From Candidatus Latescibacterota bacterium (GTDB lineage Bacteria > Latescibacterota > UBA2968): a stretch of DNA of 64,000 bases. The position numbers were made by a program, and so were the translations under genes. The notes beneath the pieces are model-generated. The model searched no databases. It was not told where the DNA came from and worked only from the letters and a program-made list of their open reading frames with translations. The stretch lies in assembly GCA_022821275.1 (NCBI GenBank), contig JAJEDY010000024.1:1-64000 (forward strand), given 5' to 3'. Every line of letters starts with the position of its first letter. Position 1 is the stretch's first letter. Of this stretch, positions 37,122-45,333 are shown piece by piece.

Positions 37122-38170
37122 ATCCAGCCGTGTTGCGTTGTCACGGGCGATCCAGAGCGCTGGTTGAACCAGCCCGGTCCGCTTTCCAATGCGACCTCTC
37201 GACCGGTAATGGCAGATTGTTCGGCGGCGAACAGGATTTCCATAATGTGACGCGCCCATTCGCCGTGAGTGGGTGGTTCAATGTCCAGGGCGATAGCTTC
37301 GGCAAAGGCTTTCCACTCGTTGTGCATGGTCGAAGGCGGTTCGTCGAAGGGGACGCTTTCCCACTGATCGTTTTTTCCGACTTTGACGTATTTCCCCCCA
37401 TGTTCGGTAAAGCGCAGTGTGCCATTTGCACAGATAACCTGGCATTCGTAGTCGGGCGCTCCATCTGCAAATCCAACGGCTATGGCAATGCCTGCGAGAC
37501 CGTTTTTATAGCGGATAAAGGCCGTGGCAGAATCATCTGCGGCCTGGTAGTGGGCGCGGGTCCCAATGGCGGCTGAGACGGATACGGCCTGTGAGCCGAT
37601 CATCCAGGTGAGCCGATCTACGACGTGTACGCCATTGGTCAACCACATGCCCCCGCCGTGGTAGCGGCTGCGGTACTGCGGACGACGACCGGCGTAGCTC
37701 CAGTTTTTGGACATGTAACACACGGCGGTGATGACGGGTCCCAGTGCGCCAGAGTCCAGGATTTCTTTTGCTTTGATGCTGGTGCCGTAGTAGTGCTGTG
37801 TCAGGCCGACCATGAGTTTGACGCCGTTATCGGCTGCGGCTGCGACCATGTTGTCGCACTGTTCCAGGTTGATGGCCATGGGTTTTTCCACCAGGACGTG
37901 TTTGCCCGCATTGCATGCATCAACGGTGAGGCGATGGTGGAGTTGGTGGCCCAGGGTGATGGCCACAGCGTCTATTTCGGGGTCCTTCAAGAGGTCGGTG
38001 TGTGAAGGATAGCTTTTGGGAATATCGTATTTGCCCATGTATTCTCGGCGTTTTTCCTCAATGAGGTCGGCAACGGCGACGATTTCGACGTCGTTCAGGG
38101 TTTCAATGGCATCGCAGTGAGACCGGGCAATGCCGCCCAGGCCGATAATTCCAACTTTTAAGTTGCCCAT
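37118..38170 (-). CDS. Gfo/Idh/MocA family oxidoreductase
   Basis: A 350-residue enzyme. The ATG at 38170 is preceded by AAGGAG and starts the Rossmann fold (VGIIGLGGIARSHCDAI); a longer in-frame extension to 38596 runs into the neighbouring gene and is rejected. The lysine motif is HVLVEKPMAI. The substrate is probably a sugar or cyclitol. It sits with the zinc dehydrogenase and PhyH protein upstream, an arrangement similar to 20.6-22.5 kb. Confidence 0.9.
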   Translation of the reverse strand: MGNLKVGIIGLGGIARSHCDAIETLNDVEIVAVADLIEEKRREYMGKYDIPKSYPSHTDLLKDPEIDAVAITLGHQLHHRLTVDACNAGKHVLVEKPMAINLEQCDNMVAAAADNGVKLMVGLTQHYYGTSIKAKEILDSGALGPVITAVCYMSKNWSYAGRRPQYRSRYHGGGMWLTNGVHVVDRLTWMIGSQAVSVSAAIGTRAHYQAADDSATAFIRYKNGLAGIAIAVGFADGAPDYECQVICANGTLRFTEHGGKYVKVGKNDQWESVPFDEPPSTMHNEWKAFAEAIALDIEPPTHGEWARHIMEILFAAEQSAITGREVALESGPGWFNQRSGSPVTTQHGWI

Positions 38171-38186
38171 TGTGATTGCTCCTTTT

Positions 38187-39191
38187 TTAGAACCACCTGA
38201 TGACGGCACCGATAATGTTTTTGTCTTCGCCGTTGAGGATATCGCGATATAGCCCCGGCGCATCTGAAGACGCGACCTCATGGGTGATGGTGTGGTGCCA
38301 AGGGAGAACACCAGTGCCCATGTTTTTGATAACGGCGCGACGACAGGGAGCTTCGCCGTCGTTGCAGGGATAGTACATGGTGAGGCGTTTTCCGTGGGGC
38401 GGTAAGAAATTGTAAGAGATGGGGTGGCGGCCGTAGTTGCCCTGAAGGATGAAGGTTCCATGGGTGCGGCAAAGGGCAATGGCCGGGTCAATGCAGGCGG
38501 GTATGCCCGTGCATTCGAAAACGACATCGGCACCGTCGGGGGCAATGTCGCGGACCGCCTGGTTTGCATCCGCGCTCTGAATGAGATGGTCGGCACCGAG
38601 TTTTTGCGCGATGTCGAGGCGGTTGGTCTCCAGGTCTATGGCGATGACTTCACAGCCCCGGTGGCTGCATGCAGCGACGACGCCCAGGCCGACGAGGCCA
38701 CAGCCGTACACGACAACGCGGTCGCCCATTCGAGGATTGGCCATATCCACGCCGTTGAGGCCCACAGCGGGCATGACGAATGAGCTGGCGGCGGCTTCAT
38801 CGACGCCTTCGGACAGGTGAGCGACAAAGGCTCGCGGCCCCTGTGTGTCCAGGATTGCGGCAGAGGTGTGCGCGCCCTGGCTGGCAGAGACTTTCTGACC
38901 GGATGTAGCCAGGGAGAAGACGCGGTTCCAGCGGTAATAGACGCGGTCGCCAACGGCAAATCCGACCGTATCCTTGCCGATGTGTTCGACCGTGCCGACG
39001 GCCTGATAACCCGTACACAGGGGATAGGGACCGTAGTCGAGCTTGCGGGTGATGGCGGCAAATTCAGTGCCGATGCTGACGCCGGAATATCGGGTTCGCA
39101 CCGCGATTTGGTCGGGGCGTGGATCGGGGAGGATGATGTCTTCGCAGGCAAAGGTGGGACCCTCATGGGTGATGAGTGCTGTAGCTTGCAT
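38187..39191 (-). CDS. Zinc-binding-type dehydrogenase (MDR superfamily)
   Basis: A 334-residue medium-chain dehydrogenase. GroES-like N-terminal half (ALITHEGPTFACEDIILP) and nucleotide motif VVVYGCGLVGLGVVAACS with VIAIDLETNRL for NAD binding. Classical GHE zinc ligands are not evident, so it may be a zinc-free member (compare bacteriochlorophyllide or 2-desacetyl dehydrogenases). It is separated by 16 nt from genes on both sides. Confidence 0.85.
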   Translation of the reverse strand: MQATALITHEGPTFACEDIILPDPRPDQIAVRTRYSGVSIGTEFAAITRKLDYGPYPLCTGYQAVGTVEHIGKDTVGFAVGDRVYYRWNRVFSLATSGQKVSASQGAHTSAAILDTQGPRAFVAHLSEGVDEAAASSFVMPAVGLNGVDMANPRMGDRVVVYGCGLVGLGVVAACSHRGCEVIAIDLETNRLDIAQKLGADHLIQSADANQAVRDIAPDGADVVFECTGIPACIDPAIALCRTHGTFILQGNYGRHPISYNFLPPHGKRLTMYYPCNDGEAPCRRAVIKNMGTGVLPWHHTITHEVASSDAPGLYRDILNGEDKNIIGAVIRWF

Positions 39192-39207
39192 GCTTTAGCC
39201 TTTTCTT

Positions 39208-39999
39208 TTATGGTTTGAGGTATTCGCCGGGGAGGCGAGACCCCTCGTACTTTTGATCGGGGTCGCGGTTGGCTATGACTTCGGGGATATCCCCTTCCCA
39301 GTAGTCTGGTACATCAGTGGTGGGGCGTCTGTGCCAGGCGAGAATCAGGGTTCTGCGCTCATCTGTGTAATTTCTGCCAGCAGAATGCAGGATGCGGGCA
39401 TCGCCCAATACCAGCGAGCGCGCAGAGACGGGGACATTGACCTCATCGGGGTGGTCGCTGAACATGATGGGATGCGTTTCTTCTATAAATCGGGCGCCCT
39501 GTTCATGCGCTGGCACCAGTTGATCGTGGAGTGGTATGCGCTTGAGATGGGTGCCGGGGATGACTTTCAAACAGCCGTTTTCCACTGCGGTATCGGTTAG
39601 ATAATAATTCAGAAATATGATCTGCGGCCAGGGGGAACAACTGATGGGGTCGTTCCATTGCATCCAGTCCTGGTGCCAGTAGAGCGGTGGTCCTTTGGCT
39701 TCTTTGGTGAGGATGATGATGCCGCCGCTGGTTTGAAAATCTCCAAAGCCCAGTTGTTCGAGTGCCCGCCGCGAGGGTTCCCATTCCAGCAGTTTTTGGA
39801 TGATCGAATTGTCTTCACCGCGCACATTCACGTGTTGGCCCTGATATCTGAACTCCTCGTGCTCAGTGTGATTGGCGATTAGCCGCTCGGATTCACCGCG
39901 CAGTTCTTCGAGGAACTCGTCTGTCAAAATATCGTCGATGACGCAGTACCCATCGCGGAGCATGTTCTCCCGTGTTTGCAGGGCTGTTTCGGGGGTCAT
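39208..39999 (-). CDS. Phytanoyl-CoA dioxygenase family protein
   Basis: A 263-residue Fe(II)/2-oxoglutarate oxygenase. H-x-D is in YWHQDWMQW, the distal His in ARILHSAGRN and the 2-oxoglutarate Arg in DERRTLILAWH; ENGCLKVIPGTHLKR is the family strand. It is the first gene of the minus-strand run and has its own promoter at 40062-40090. Substrate unknown. Confidence 0.88.
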   Translation of the reverse strand: MTPETALQTRENMLRDGYCVIDDILTDEFLEELRGESERLIANHTEHEEFRYQGQHVNVRGEDNSIIQKLLEWEPSRRALEQLGFGDFQTSGGIIILTKEAKGPPLYWHQDWMQWNDPISCSPWPQIIFLNYYLTDTAVENGCLKVIPGTHLKRIPLHDQLVPAHEQGARFIEETHPIMFSDHPDEVNVPVSARSLVLGDARILHSAGRNYTDERRTLILAWHRRPTTDVPDYWEGDIPEVIANRDPDQKYEGSRLPGEYLKP

Positions 40000-40061
40000 G
40001 TTGCGCTCCTCTTTTTCGAGAAGTGTATAATTCTTTGTGATAGTTAGCGGATGATGGCAGC

Positions 40062-40090
40062 AAAATAGTTTAATGCAAAGGTGTTGTCAA
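40062..40090 (-). promoter_or_regulatory. Promoter of the long minus-strand gene run
   Basis: Read on the minus strand: TTGACA (40090-40085), 17-nt spacer, TATTTT (40067-40062), about 60 nt before the PhyH start codon. Identical hexamers and spacing to 5863 and 16294. Confidence 0.65.
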
Positions 40091-40173
40091 GGTATCGTAT
40101 TCGAGAGCAAAAACTTGAGTTTTGATTTCTGAGCAAGGTTCATTATTTTGTCTAAAAAATGATAGGAAGGCTT

Positions 40174-40758
40174 ATGGTTGATAAAGAGAAGTTTGCCATG
40201 TACATTTCTCGGGTTTTAAATCCCGTATTTGTGCTGGGGGTTGTGGTTGTGCTGGTGTCTCTTGAGGCGTCTGGATCGGGTACCTGGATTGTATTGTGTG
40301 TGTTGGTCTCGCTGTTTTTTACTGTTTTTGCACCCTGGGGCGTGGTGTTGTACATGCGTCGTCGGGGTGAGATCAGCGAGTTGTTTATTCCCAAACGTCG
40401 CGACCGGCTGCGACCGCTTTTCTTTTTTACGGCGAGTTCCTGGATGGGTGTTGGTATTCTTTATCTGATACACTCGCCGACCGCGCTGTATGCGCTGATG
40501 GTCTGTGTCGCAGTTCTGGGTGCTCTATCGCTTTTGATAACGATGCAGTGGAAAATCAGCTTACACGCCCTGGGACTTTGGGCTGCCTGTGGCGTGGTAA
40601 TCGCGCTTTATGGCAGTTGGTGGACTGTTGTTCCCGCCGGGCTGGTTTCGTGGGCGCGGCTCGTATTACAAGCCCATTCTGTATCTCAAGTTCTGGTGGG
40701 TAGTATTGTGGGGGCTGGGGTTGCGTTTTTCATTTTTGGCTATATGCTCAACACATGA
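40174..40758 (+). CDS. PAP2-like membrane phosphatase family protein
   Basis: A 194-residue integral membrane protein with five or six hydrophobic segments. The ATG at 40174 has AGGAAGG three bases upstream and is preferred over 40159. Remnants of the PAP2 signature are visible: K-R-x2-R-L-R-P (KRRDRLRPLFF), SLHA and R-x5-H-S-x2-Q (RLVLQAHSVSQVLVG), where the usual final Asp is Gln. It may act on lipid phosphates or have lost activity. It is followed 12 nt later by the enolase-superfamily gene. Confidence 0.65.
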   Translation: MVDKEKFAMYISRVLNPVFVLGVVVVLVSLEASGSGTWIVLCVLVSLFFTVFAPWGVVLYMRRRGEISELFIPKRRDRLRPLFFFTASSWMGVGILYLIHSPTALYALMVCVAVLGALSLLITMQWKISLHALGLWAACGVVIALYGSWWTVVPAGLVSWARLVLQAHSVSQVLVGSIVGAGVAFFIFGYMLNT

Positions 40759-40770
40759 ATTGGAGGAGTT

Positions 40771-41976
40771 ATGAAGATTAAATCCATTGAAGCTGTGAAT
40801 GTTTCTATCCCACAACAGAAGCCGATAACACCCGCGCGTCGTTCGAGCTGGCGGCATTCGTCGCCGATTGGTCTGCCGATGAATAAATATCCGGAGTTTC
40901 CGCCAGATGTGCCGGGCAAGTCGCCGGGTATTGGCGGGCGGGGTGTATGGGTTAAAATAACGGCTGAGGACGGTACATGGGGCCTGGGCAGAACGGGATT
41001 TGGCGAACCGGTTGCCGCACTGGTCGATGCTTTTTACGCACCACTATTGGAAGGACGCGATTGTTTTGCGACAGAGCATCTCAACGATATGATGTGGCGG
41101 GCTTCCAAAAGGCATGGGTCGCTGGGGTTGTCTGCTTGCGCTCAGAGTGCAATTGATCTGGCTCTGTGGGATTTGAAGGGGAAGTTACTCGATCAGCCCG
41201 TTTACAGATTGCTTGGGGGCCCATCTCGTGAGAAGATACGGTGTTATTGTACAGGTGATGATCTGGATTGGTCGATGGAGCTTGGTTTTGAGGCGTTTAA
41301 AATTACGAATCCCGTGCATTATGAGCAGGGTATCACGGGTATAAATATTATGGAGGAAAAGGTCGCCCTTGCCCGAGAAACTGTGGGGGTGAATGCCGAG
41401 TTGATGATCAATCCCGTGATGGCTTATGATGTGGAGTTTGCCATTCGTCTGGGGGAAAGGCTCAGGCCCTACGAATTGAAGTGGATGGAAGAGCCGCTGT
41501 TTCCAGAAGATCTCGAAGGGCATATTCAATTGAAAAAAGCCATGACCTGGATCCCTATTGCAACGGGTGAGGATCACCACACGCGGATTCCGTTTCGTCA
41601 ACTCGTGGAGAATCGCTGTGTGGATGTCGTGCAACCCGATTTGCACTGGTGTGGGGGGATGACCGAAGCCGTAAAGATTCACCATATTGCCGAGGCCGCC
41701 GGTATTAAGAGCAGCCCGCACGGGGGCTGTAATTCGGCTTATGGACAGCATTTTTGCTATGCGATGCCCGAGTGTACTCTGTGTGAATTTCATTTGAGTA
41801 CACCCGTGGGTGTGCCTCTGGAAGAGGTCGCGCGAATGCCGGGTGTGTCCGTGCCCAAAGATGGCTATCTGGTGCCTTCGGATGCGCCGGGATTTGGTAT
41901 GGATATTGCCGAGGATTGGATTACACCCTGGGATCACGGGCGTTTAAGCACGGGTGGCGAGCATGTGATTTTATAA
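40771..41976 (+). CDS. Enolase-superfamily enzyme, L-rhamnonate-dehydratase-like
   Basis: A 401-residue mandelate-racemase-type enzyme. Second-ligand Glu is E240 in KWMEEPLFPED, third is in IATGEDHH, and the catalytic His lies in KSSPHGGCNS, the layout of rhamnonate dehydratase (WCGGMTEAVKI also matches). The first metal position, Asp in characterised members (LML-D), is N214 here (LMINPVMAYD). N can coordinate weakly, so activity could be altered. Probably a dehydratase of a sugar acid. GGAGG lies upstream of the ATG. Confidence 0.85.
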   Translation: MKIKSIEAVNVSIPQQKPITPARRSSWRHSSPIGLPMNKYPEFPPDVPGKSPGIGGRGVWVKITAEDGTWGLGRTGFGEPVAALVDAFYAPLLEGRDCFATEHLNDMMWRASKRHGSLGLSACAQSAIDLALWDLKGKLLDQPVYRLLGGPSREKIRCYCTGDDLDWSMELGFEAFKITNPVHYEQGITGINIMEEKVALARETVGVNAELMINPVMAYDVEFAIRLGERLRPYELKWMEEPLFPEDLEGHIQLKKAMTWIPIATGEDHHTRIPFRQLVENRCVDVVQPDLHWCGGMTEAVKIHHIAEAAGIKSSPHGGCNSAYGQHFCYAMPECTLCEFHLSTPVGVPLEEVARMPGVSVPKDGYLVPSDAPGFGMDIAEDWITPWDHGRLSTGGEHVIL

Positions 41977-41983
41977 AAAAGAA

Positions 41984-42008
41984 GAGCGGGTGAAACCTCC
42001 ACCCGCTC
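41984..42008. terminator. Bidirectional terminator between convergent genes
   Basis: GAGCGGGTG pairs exactly with CACCCGCTC; an A-run precedes it (T-run on the minus strand) and AAATTT follows. It serves the minus-strand outer-membrane gene best. Confidence 0.8.
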
Positions 42009-42033
42009 AAATTTAATGCCTCGTGGTCCTTCC

Positions 42034-42867
42034 CTACTTTTGATAAGAAATTCCCACCGCCCATATGTTGCCAGCGAAAGCCTTGCGTCCGCTGACGGTC
42101 ATACGCATGGAGGTCTCGAGGCTCAGGTTTTGATTCAGGCCAATCAGAACCGTGGGGACAACATAGGTGGTGCGTCTGTCATCGCCTCTTAAGCCTTCCA
42201 ATTTGAGGGCGAGGAGAAATTTGTCCGTGAGACTATAGCCTATTTCGGCGTTGTAAATCAATTCTTCTGGCGGGTCGTAGCCCGTCTCATTTTCTTGCCG
42301 CAGGCGAACCCCCAGGTCGATGTTGGCGTACATCGGGGCGGGATAAAGAGATCCGCCGATTTGAAAGATAACATCAAAATCCCATTGGCCCTCGCTTACG
42401 GATATGGCTTCGGGCGCTGGGCGATATTCACCTATTGGGGCTTTGAATCCGAGTTTCAGGGTGGCTACAATAGCTTGTTGTACGAGGTTGATTTTTGTGT
42501 ATCCCCTCAGGTCGCCAATACCCGATTCTTTTGCATTCTCCTCTGGGAGACCTACAGCGGAGGCAATATCTACGAATTTATTGCCACAGTAAGGGATTTG
42601 AATGCCGATATCGACGCGGTCGCTCATGCCGTAAAATACATCTAAAAATAACTGGTTGGACTTGTAAGTAGCGGGAAATTCTCCCACTTCTCCATCGGGC
42701 AAATAGTGTTCTGATGTCGATTGCACCAGGAGGTTGAGTTTGCTCCACATCTGGCCCTTTTGAAGTGTCCATGCACCTGCATAAGCGGTATGCGGTAAAA
42801 GGGCGCAGAGCGCAATGGCGAGAAGGAACTTTATATATGGATTAGAATGTGGTGTGGAAATGCTCAT
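42034..42867 (-). CDS. Putative outer-membrane barrel (Phenol_MetA_deg/transporter-like), paralogue A
   Basis: A 277-residue protein with a signal peptide (FLLAIALCALLPHTAYA-G). Mature start AGAWTLQKGQMWSKL and FLDVFYGMSDRVDIGIQIPY match the MetA-pathway/'transporter' barrel pattern; alternating strands follow and the chain ends VGISYQK. It is clearly paralogous to the next gene upstream (same PHTAYAGAWTL and SDRVDIG segments). Function unknown. Confidence 0.75.
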   Translation of the reverse strand: MSISTPHSNPYIKFLLAIALCALLPHTAYAGAWTLQKGQMWSKLNLLVQSTSEHYLPDGEVGEFPATYKSNQLFLDVFYGMSDRVDIGIQIPYCGNKFVDIASAVGLPEENAKESGIGDLRGYTKINLVQQAIVATLKLGFKAPIGEYRPAPEAISVSEGQWDFDVIFQIGGSLYPAPMYANIDLGVRLRQENETGYDPPEELIYNAEIGYSLTDKFLLALKLEGLRGDDRRTTYVVPTVLIGLNQNLSLETSMRMTVSGRKAFAGNIWAVGISYQK

Positions 42868-43023
42868 TTCGGTCCTTTCTAATGAGGTGGTTTACCATAA
42901 GCAGCCCAGCGGTAATCGGTCCGCTGTTCAAACTGCTTTTGTGTGAAAATACACAAAAGAAGGATTTTTTACAATATGGTAAATACAGATTTTGGGGAAG
43001 ACATCCAACAAGCAGAGATAGAG

Positions 43024-43914
43024 TCACATTTTATCCAGAGGACTCGAATATGAAATCCCCGCGGTCCATATATGTCCGGCGGGGAAATTGCGCCCACCAG
43101 TGCTTATACGCACCGAGGTTTCAAAGCTCAGGTTTTGAAAGGGGCCTATGAGGAGCGTGGGCGCGAAATAGGTAATGCGCCTGATATCGCTGGATAGTTT
43201 GAGGCCCAATACGCGAGATGGTTTGCCTTTGATGCCTTCTAATTTGAGGACGAGGAGGAGCTTGTCGATGGGATTATAACCTATTTCTGAGTTCAAAAAC
43301 CACTCGTCGCCAGGGTCGTAATCGGTGGTACTATTTTTGCGGCGTAAGCGATATCCCAGATCGATGTTGGCGTACAGTGGAAAGGGCCAGAAAGATCGAC
43401 CGATTTGTGCTATTAATTCAAAATCCCATTGGCCTTCACCTGCGGAAATAATTCCATCCTGGTTTTGAAACTTGCCTGTGGGGCCTTTGGTTCCCAATTT
43501 TATTGTGCCCACAACGGGGGTTTGCACAACGTTGATTTTGGCAAGTCCTCGCATGTCGCCAAATCCCGATGCGATATTCGTCGGTCTGAAGCCGACGTTT
43601 TCAAATTCTCGGCGGTAGTAGGGTATTTGTACGCCGAAGTCGATGCGATCGTTCAGGCCGTAAAACAGGTCGATAAAGAGTGCCTGTGAATTGTAGTGCC
43701 CATTTTCGCGATAGTGCGCGCGGTCTCCGGGTTCATAGAGGCGATTGAGGTCGGGTCCGCGACCTGCGCCCCCAACGGCTACATATTCTTCATTTGTCGA
43801 TTGCGCCATGCCTGTGATTTTGCCCCAGATATGGCCTTTTGCGAGTGTCCAGGCACCTGCATAAGCGGTATGGGGCAAAAGTATGAAGAGGGCGAGCCAA
43901 TAAAAGCGGTGCAT
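43024..43914 (-). CDS. Putative outer-membrane barrel, paralogue B
   Basis: A 296-residue paralogue of the gene downstream. The ATG at 43914 gives MHRFYWLALFILLPHTAYA-G as signal peptide; a TTG 12 nt upstream is a weaker alternative. Shared blocks: AGAWTLAKGHIWGK, FYGLNDRIDFGVQIPY, GQWDFELI and LLLVLKLEGIKG. It has insertions near residues 40-65 relative to A. The pair likely arose by tandem duplication. Confidence 0.73.
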   Translation of the reverse strand: MHRFYWLALFILLPHTAYAGAWTLAKGHIWGKITGMAQSTNEEYVAVGGAGRGPDLNRLYEPGDRAHYRENGHYNSQALFIDLFYGLNDRIDFGVQIPYYRREFENVGFRPTNIASGFGDMRGLAKINVVQTPVVGTIKLGTKGPTGKFQNQDGIISAGEGQWDFELIAQIGRSFWPFPLYANIDLGYRLRRKNSTTDYDPGDEWFLNSEIGYNPIDKLLLVLKLEGIKGKPSRVLGLKLSSDIRRITYFAPTLLIGPFQNLSFETSVRISTGGRNFPAGHIWTAGISYSSPLDKM

Positions 43915-43986
43915 GGAGGCGTCCAAAATTCAGGCGAATTGCCGTGCGGCGATTCGCCTGTGTGTTTTTTAGAGGGGCATGGCTGT

Positions 43987-45174
43987 CTAATAAATGCCGG
44001 TATTCTGCCAGAAGGTTGCCCAGGCGAACCAGAAGGCATTGTGGGCAGGTAGTTGTTTTAAGGTCCTATTTTCAAGTGGCCCGGCAATAGCTTCACCTTT
44101 GAGGTTCCAGGTGCTGTCCGTTTCCCTGTCGCGCAGCAGAAAGGGATAGACCGTATCGCGGGGGAGCGATTTCTCAAATGTGAGAGTCTGACCGTTGACC
44201 ACCCGGTCAAAGGGTATTGCGTATTGCTCTCTCTCGTAAAAGATTACGAGAATGGGGTTGCCCGCGACTACGTCGTTGATGATGGCTTCTGTCCCCATGG
44301 TGGGAAAGGGATAGGCTTTGGCTGTTTCGCCAAAACGGATACCCAGTGTGAGGGTTTTGGGCGGGAATAGCTGCGCAGTTGGATTGTCGGTCAAACTGGG
44401 AAAGGAGGGGAAAAGTGGTGCGGTATTCGGACTTCGATAGTCGCCATAGGGATAAGTGCGGTATCTACTGGGCGCGTAAATACCCGTATCGGCACTGATG
44501 ACTTTGGAATCGGGATAGAGTTGTTTCCAGTAGCGCCAGGTGGTTTCGATTACGGGCAGGAGTTGTAATTCTTCGGTTTCACCTTCAACCGGGATGTGGA
44601 TCATCTGGGGATACAGGATACCCTGTTGACGACGGTCGTACATAATGAGGTTGTTGTTGAATAACAGACCGGAAACCCCACAATGGATGCGCGATTCGTC
44701 ATTACCCCGTCCGTTAAAGATGAGTCCCGTTCCCGTCAGTGGGCAAAAGCTCACGACAATGGGTTGTTCGCCAACCACATCGTTGATGATTTCGTGCCAC
44801 CAGCCCATGTTGTGGGGATAGGCTTTGGCTTCGCCGTTGAGAACCACGCCGAGTACGAGGTCCTCATCGCTGAGGTAAGCGGCTTCGCTGGATGTGAGTT
44901 CGACAAATTGGGGGTCGGTGAGCGCCGGAATACCATCGGGAGGTACGCCGCCCGATAGTATTCTGTCTTTGGGAAACTCGCTGAGAAAATTGCCGCCTGC
45001 TTGCGGTTCGCGATTGATTGAACCTGAGGTTTGCGTATTGCCGGATGTCGTGTCGCCAGAGTCGGCAGGAGGATTCCCCGAGTCCCCTGGTCCCAGCGTA
45101 TCATTGCTCTTGCCTCCACAGGTCATCAGGCAAAATAGCGCGAACAGGATTGTGCTTTTGAGAAAAATTTTCAC
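43987..45174 (-). CDS. DUF3179 domain lipoprotein
   Basis: A 395-residue protein. Lipoprotein signal with LMTC and lipidation at C19, then a Pro/Gly/Thr/Ser-rich linker to about residue 60. The DUF3179 domain follows: GVPPDGIPALTDPQFVEL, GEAKAYPHNMGWWHEIINDV, VVSFCPLTGTGLIFNGR, FNNNLIMYDRRQQ. The family function is unknown; the conserved His and Cys suggest a metal or redox site. It lies 72 nt upstream of the paired outer-membrane genes on the same strand. Confidence 0.87.
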   Translation of the reverse strand: MKIFLKSTILFALFCLMTCGGKSNDTLGPGDSGNPPADSGDTTSGNTQTSGSINREPQAGGNFLSEFPKDRILSGGVPPDGIPALTDPQFVELTSSEAAYLSDEDLVLGVVLNGEAKAYPHNMGWWHEIINDVVGEQPIVVSFCPLTGTGLIFNGRGNDESRIHCGVSGLLFNNNLIMYDRRQQGILYPQMIHIPVEGETEELQLLPVIETTWRYWKQLYPDSKVISADTGIYAPSRYRTYPYGDYRSPNTAPLFPSFPSLTDNPTAQLFPPKTLTLGIRFGETAKAYPFPTMGTEAIINDVVAGNPILVIFYEREQYAIPFDRVVNGQTLTFEKSLPRDTVYPFLLRDRETDSTWNLKGEAIAGPLENRTLKQLPAHNAFWFAWATFWQNTGIY

Positions 45175-45276
45175 GGGAAGTTCCTGTGTGTACTCCCGCA
45201 GGTAAAAACAGCGGGGTTGACCTTGCGTTTCAGTAGTTCTCTGTCTAAATTAAAGTAGTTATGGGGTGTGAGTCAA

Positions 45277-45294
45277 GAGGGGGCTGGGGACTGG
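45277..45294. repeat. Short dispersed G-rich repeat, copy 2
   Basis: GAGGGGGCTGGGGACTGG, 18 of 18 bases identical to the inverted copy at 24905-24924. Six bases later GGGCTGG is partly repeated, so the element is itself made of CTGGGGA-type units. It lies in the 159-nt gap before uvrB. Confidence 0.8.
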
Positions 45295-45333
45295 GGGCTG
45301 GAACCGACCACTGTTTATCCGGGGAAAATCATT

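Noticed and set aside
38171-38596. N-terminal extension of the Gfo/Idh/MocA protein
   Set aside because: It runs antisense-free into the neighbouring dehydrogenase coding region, while a strong start with AAGGAG sits exactly at the Rossmann fold.
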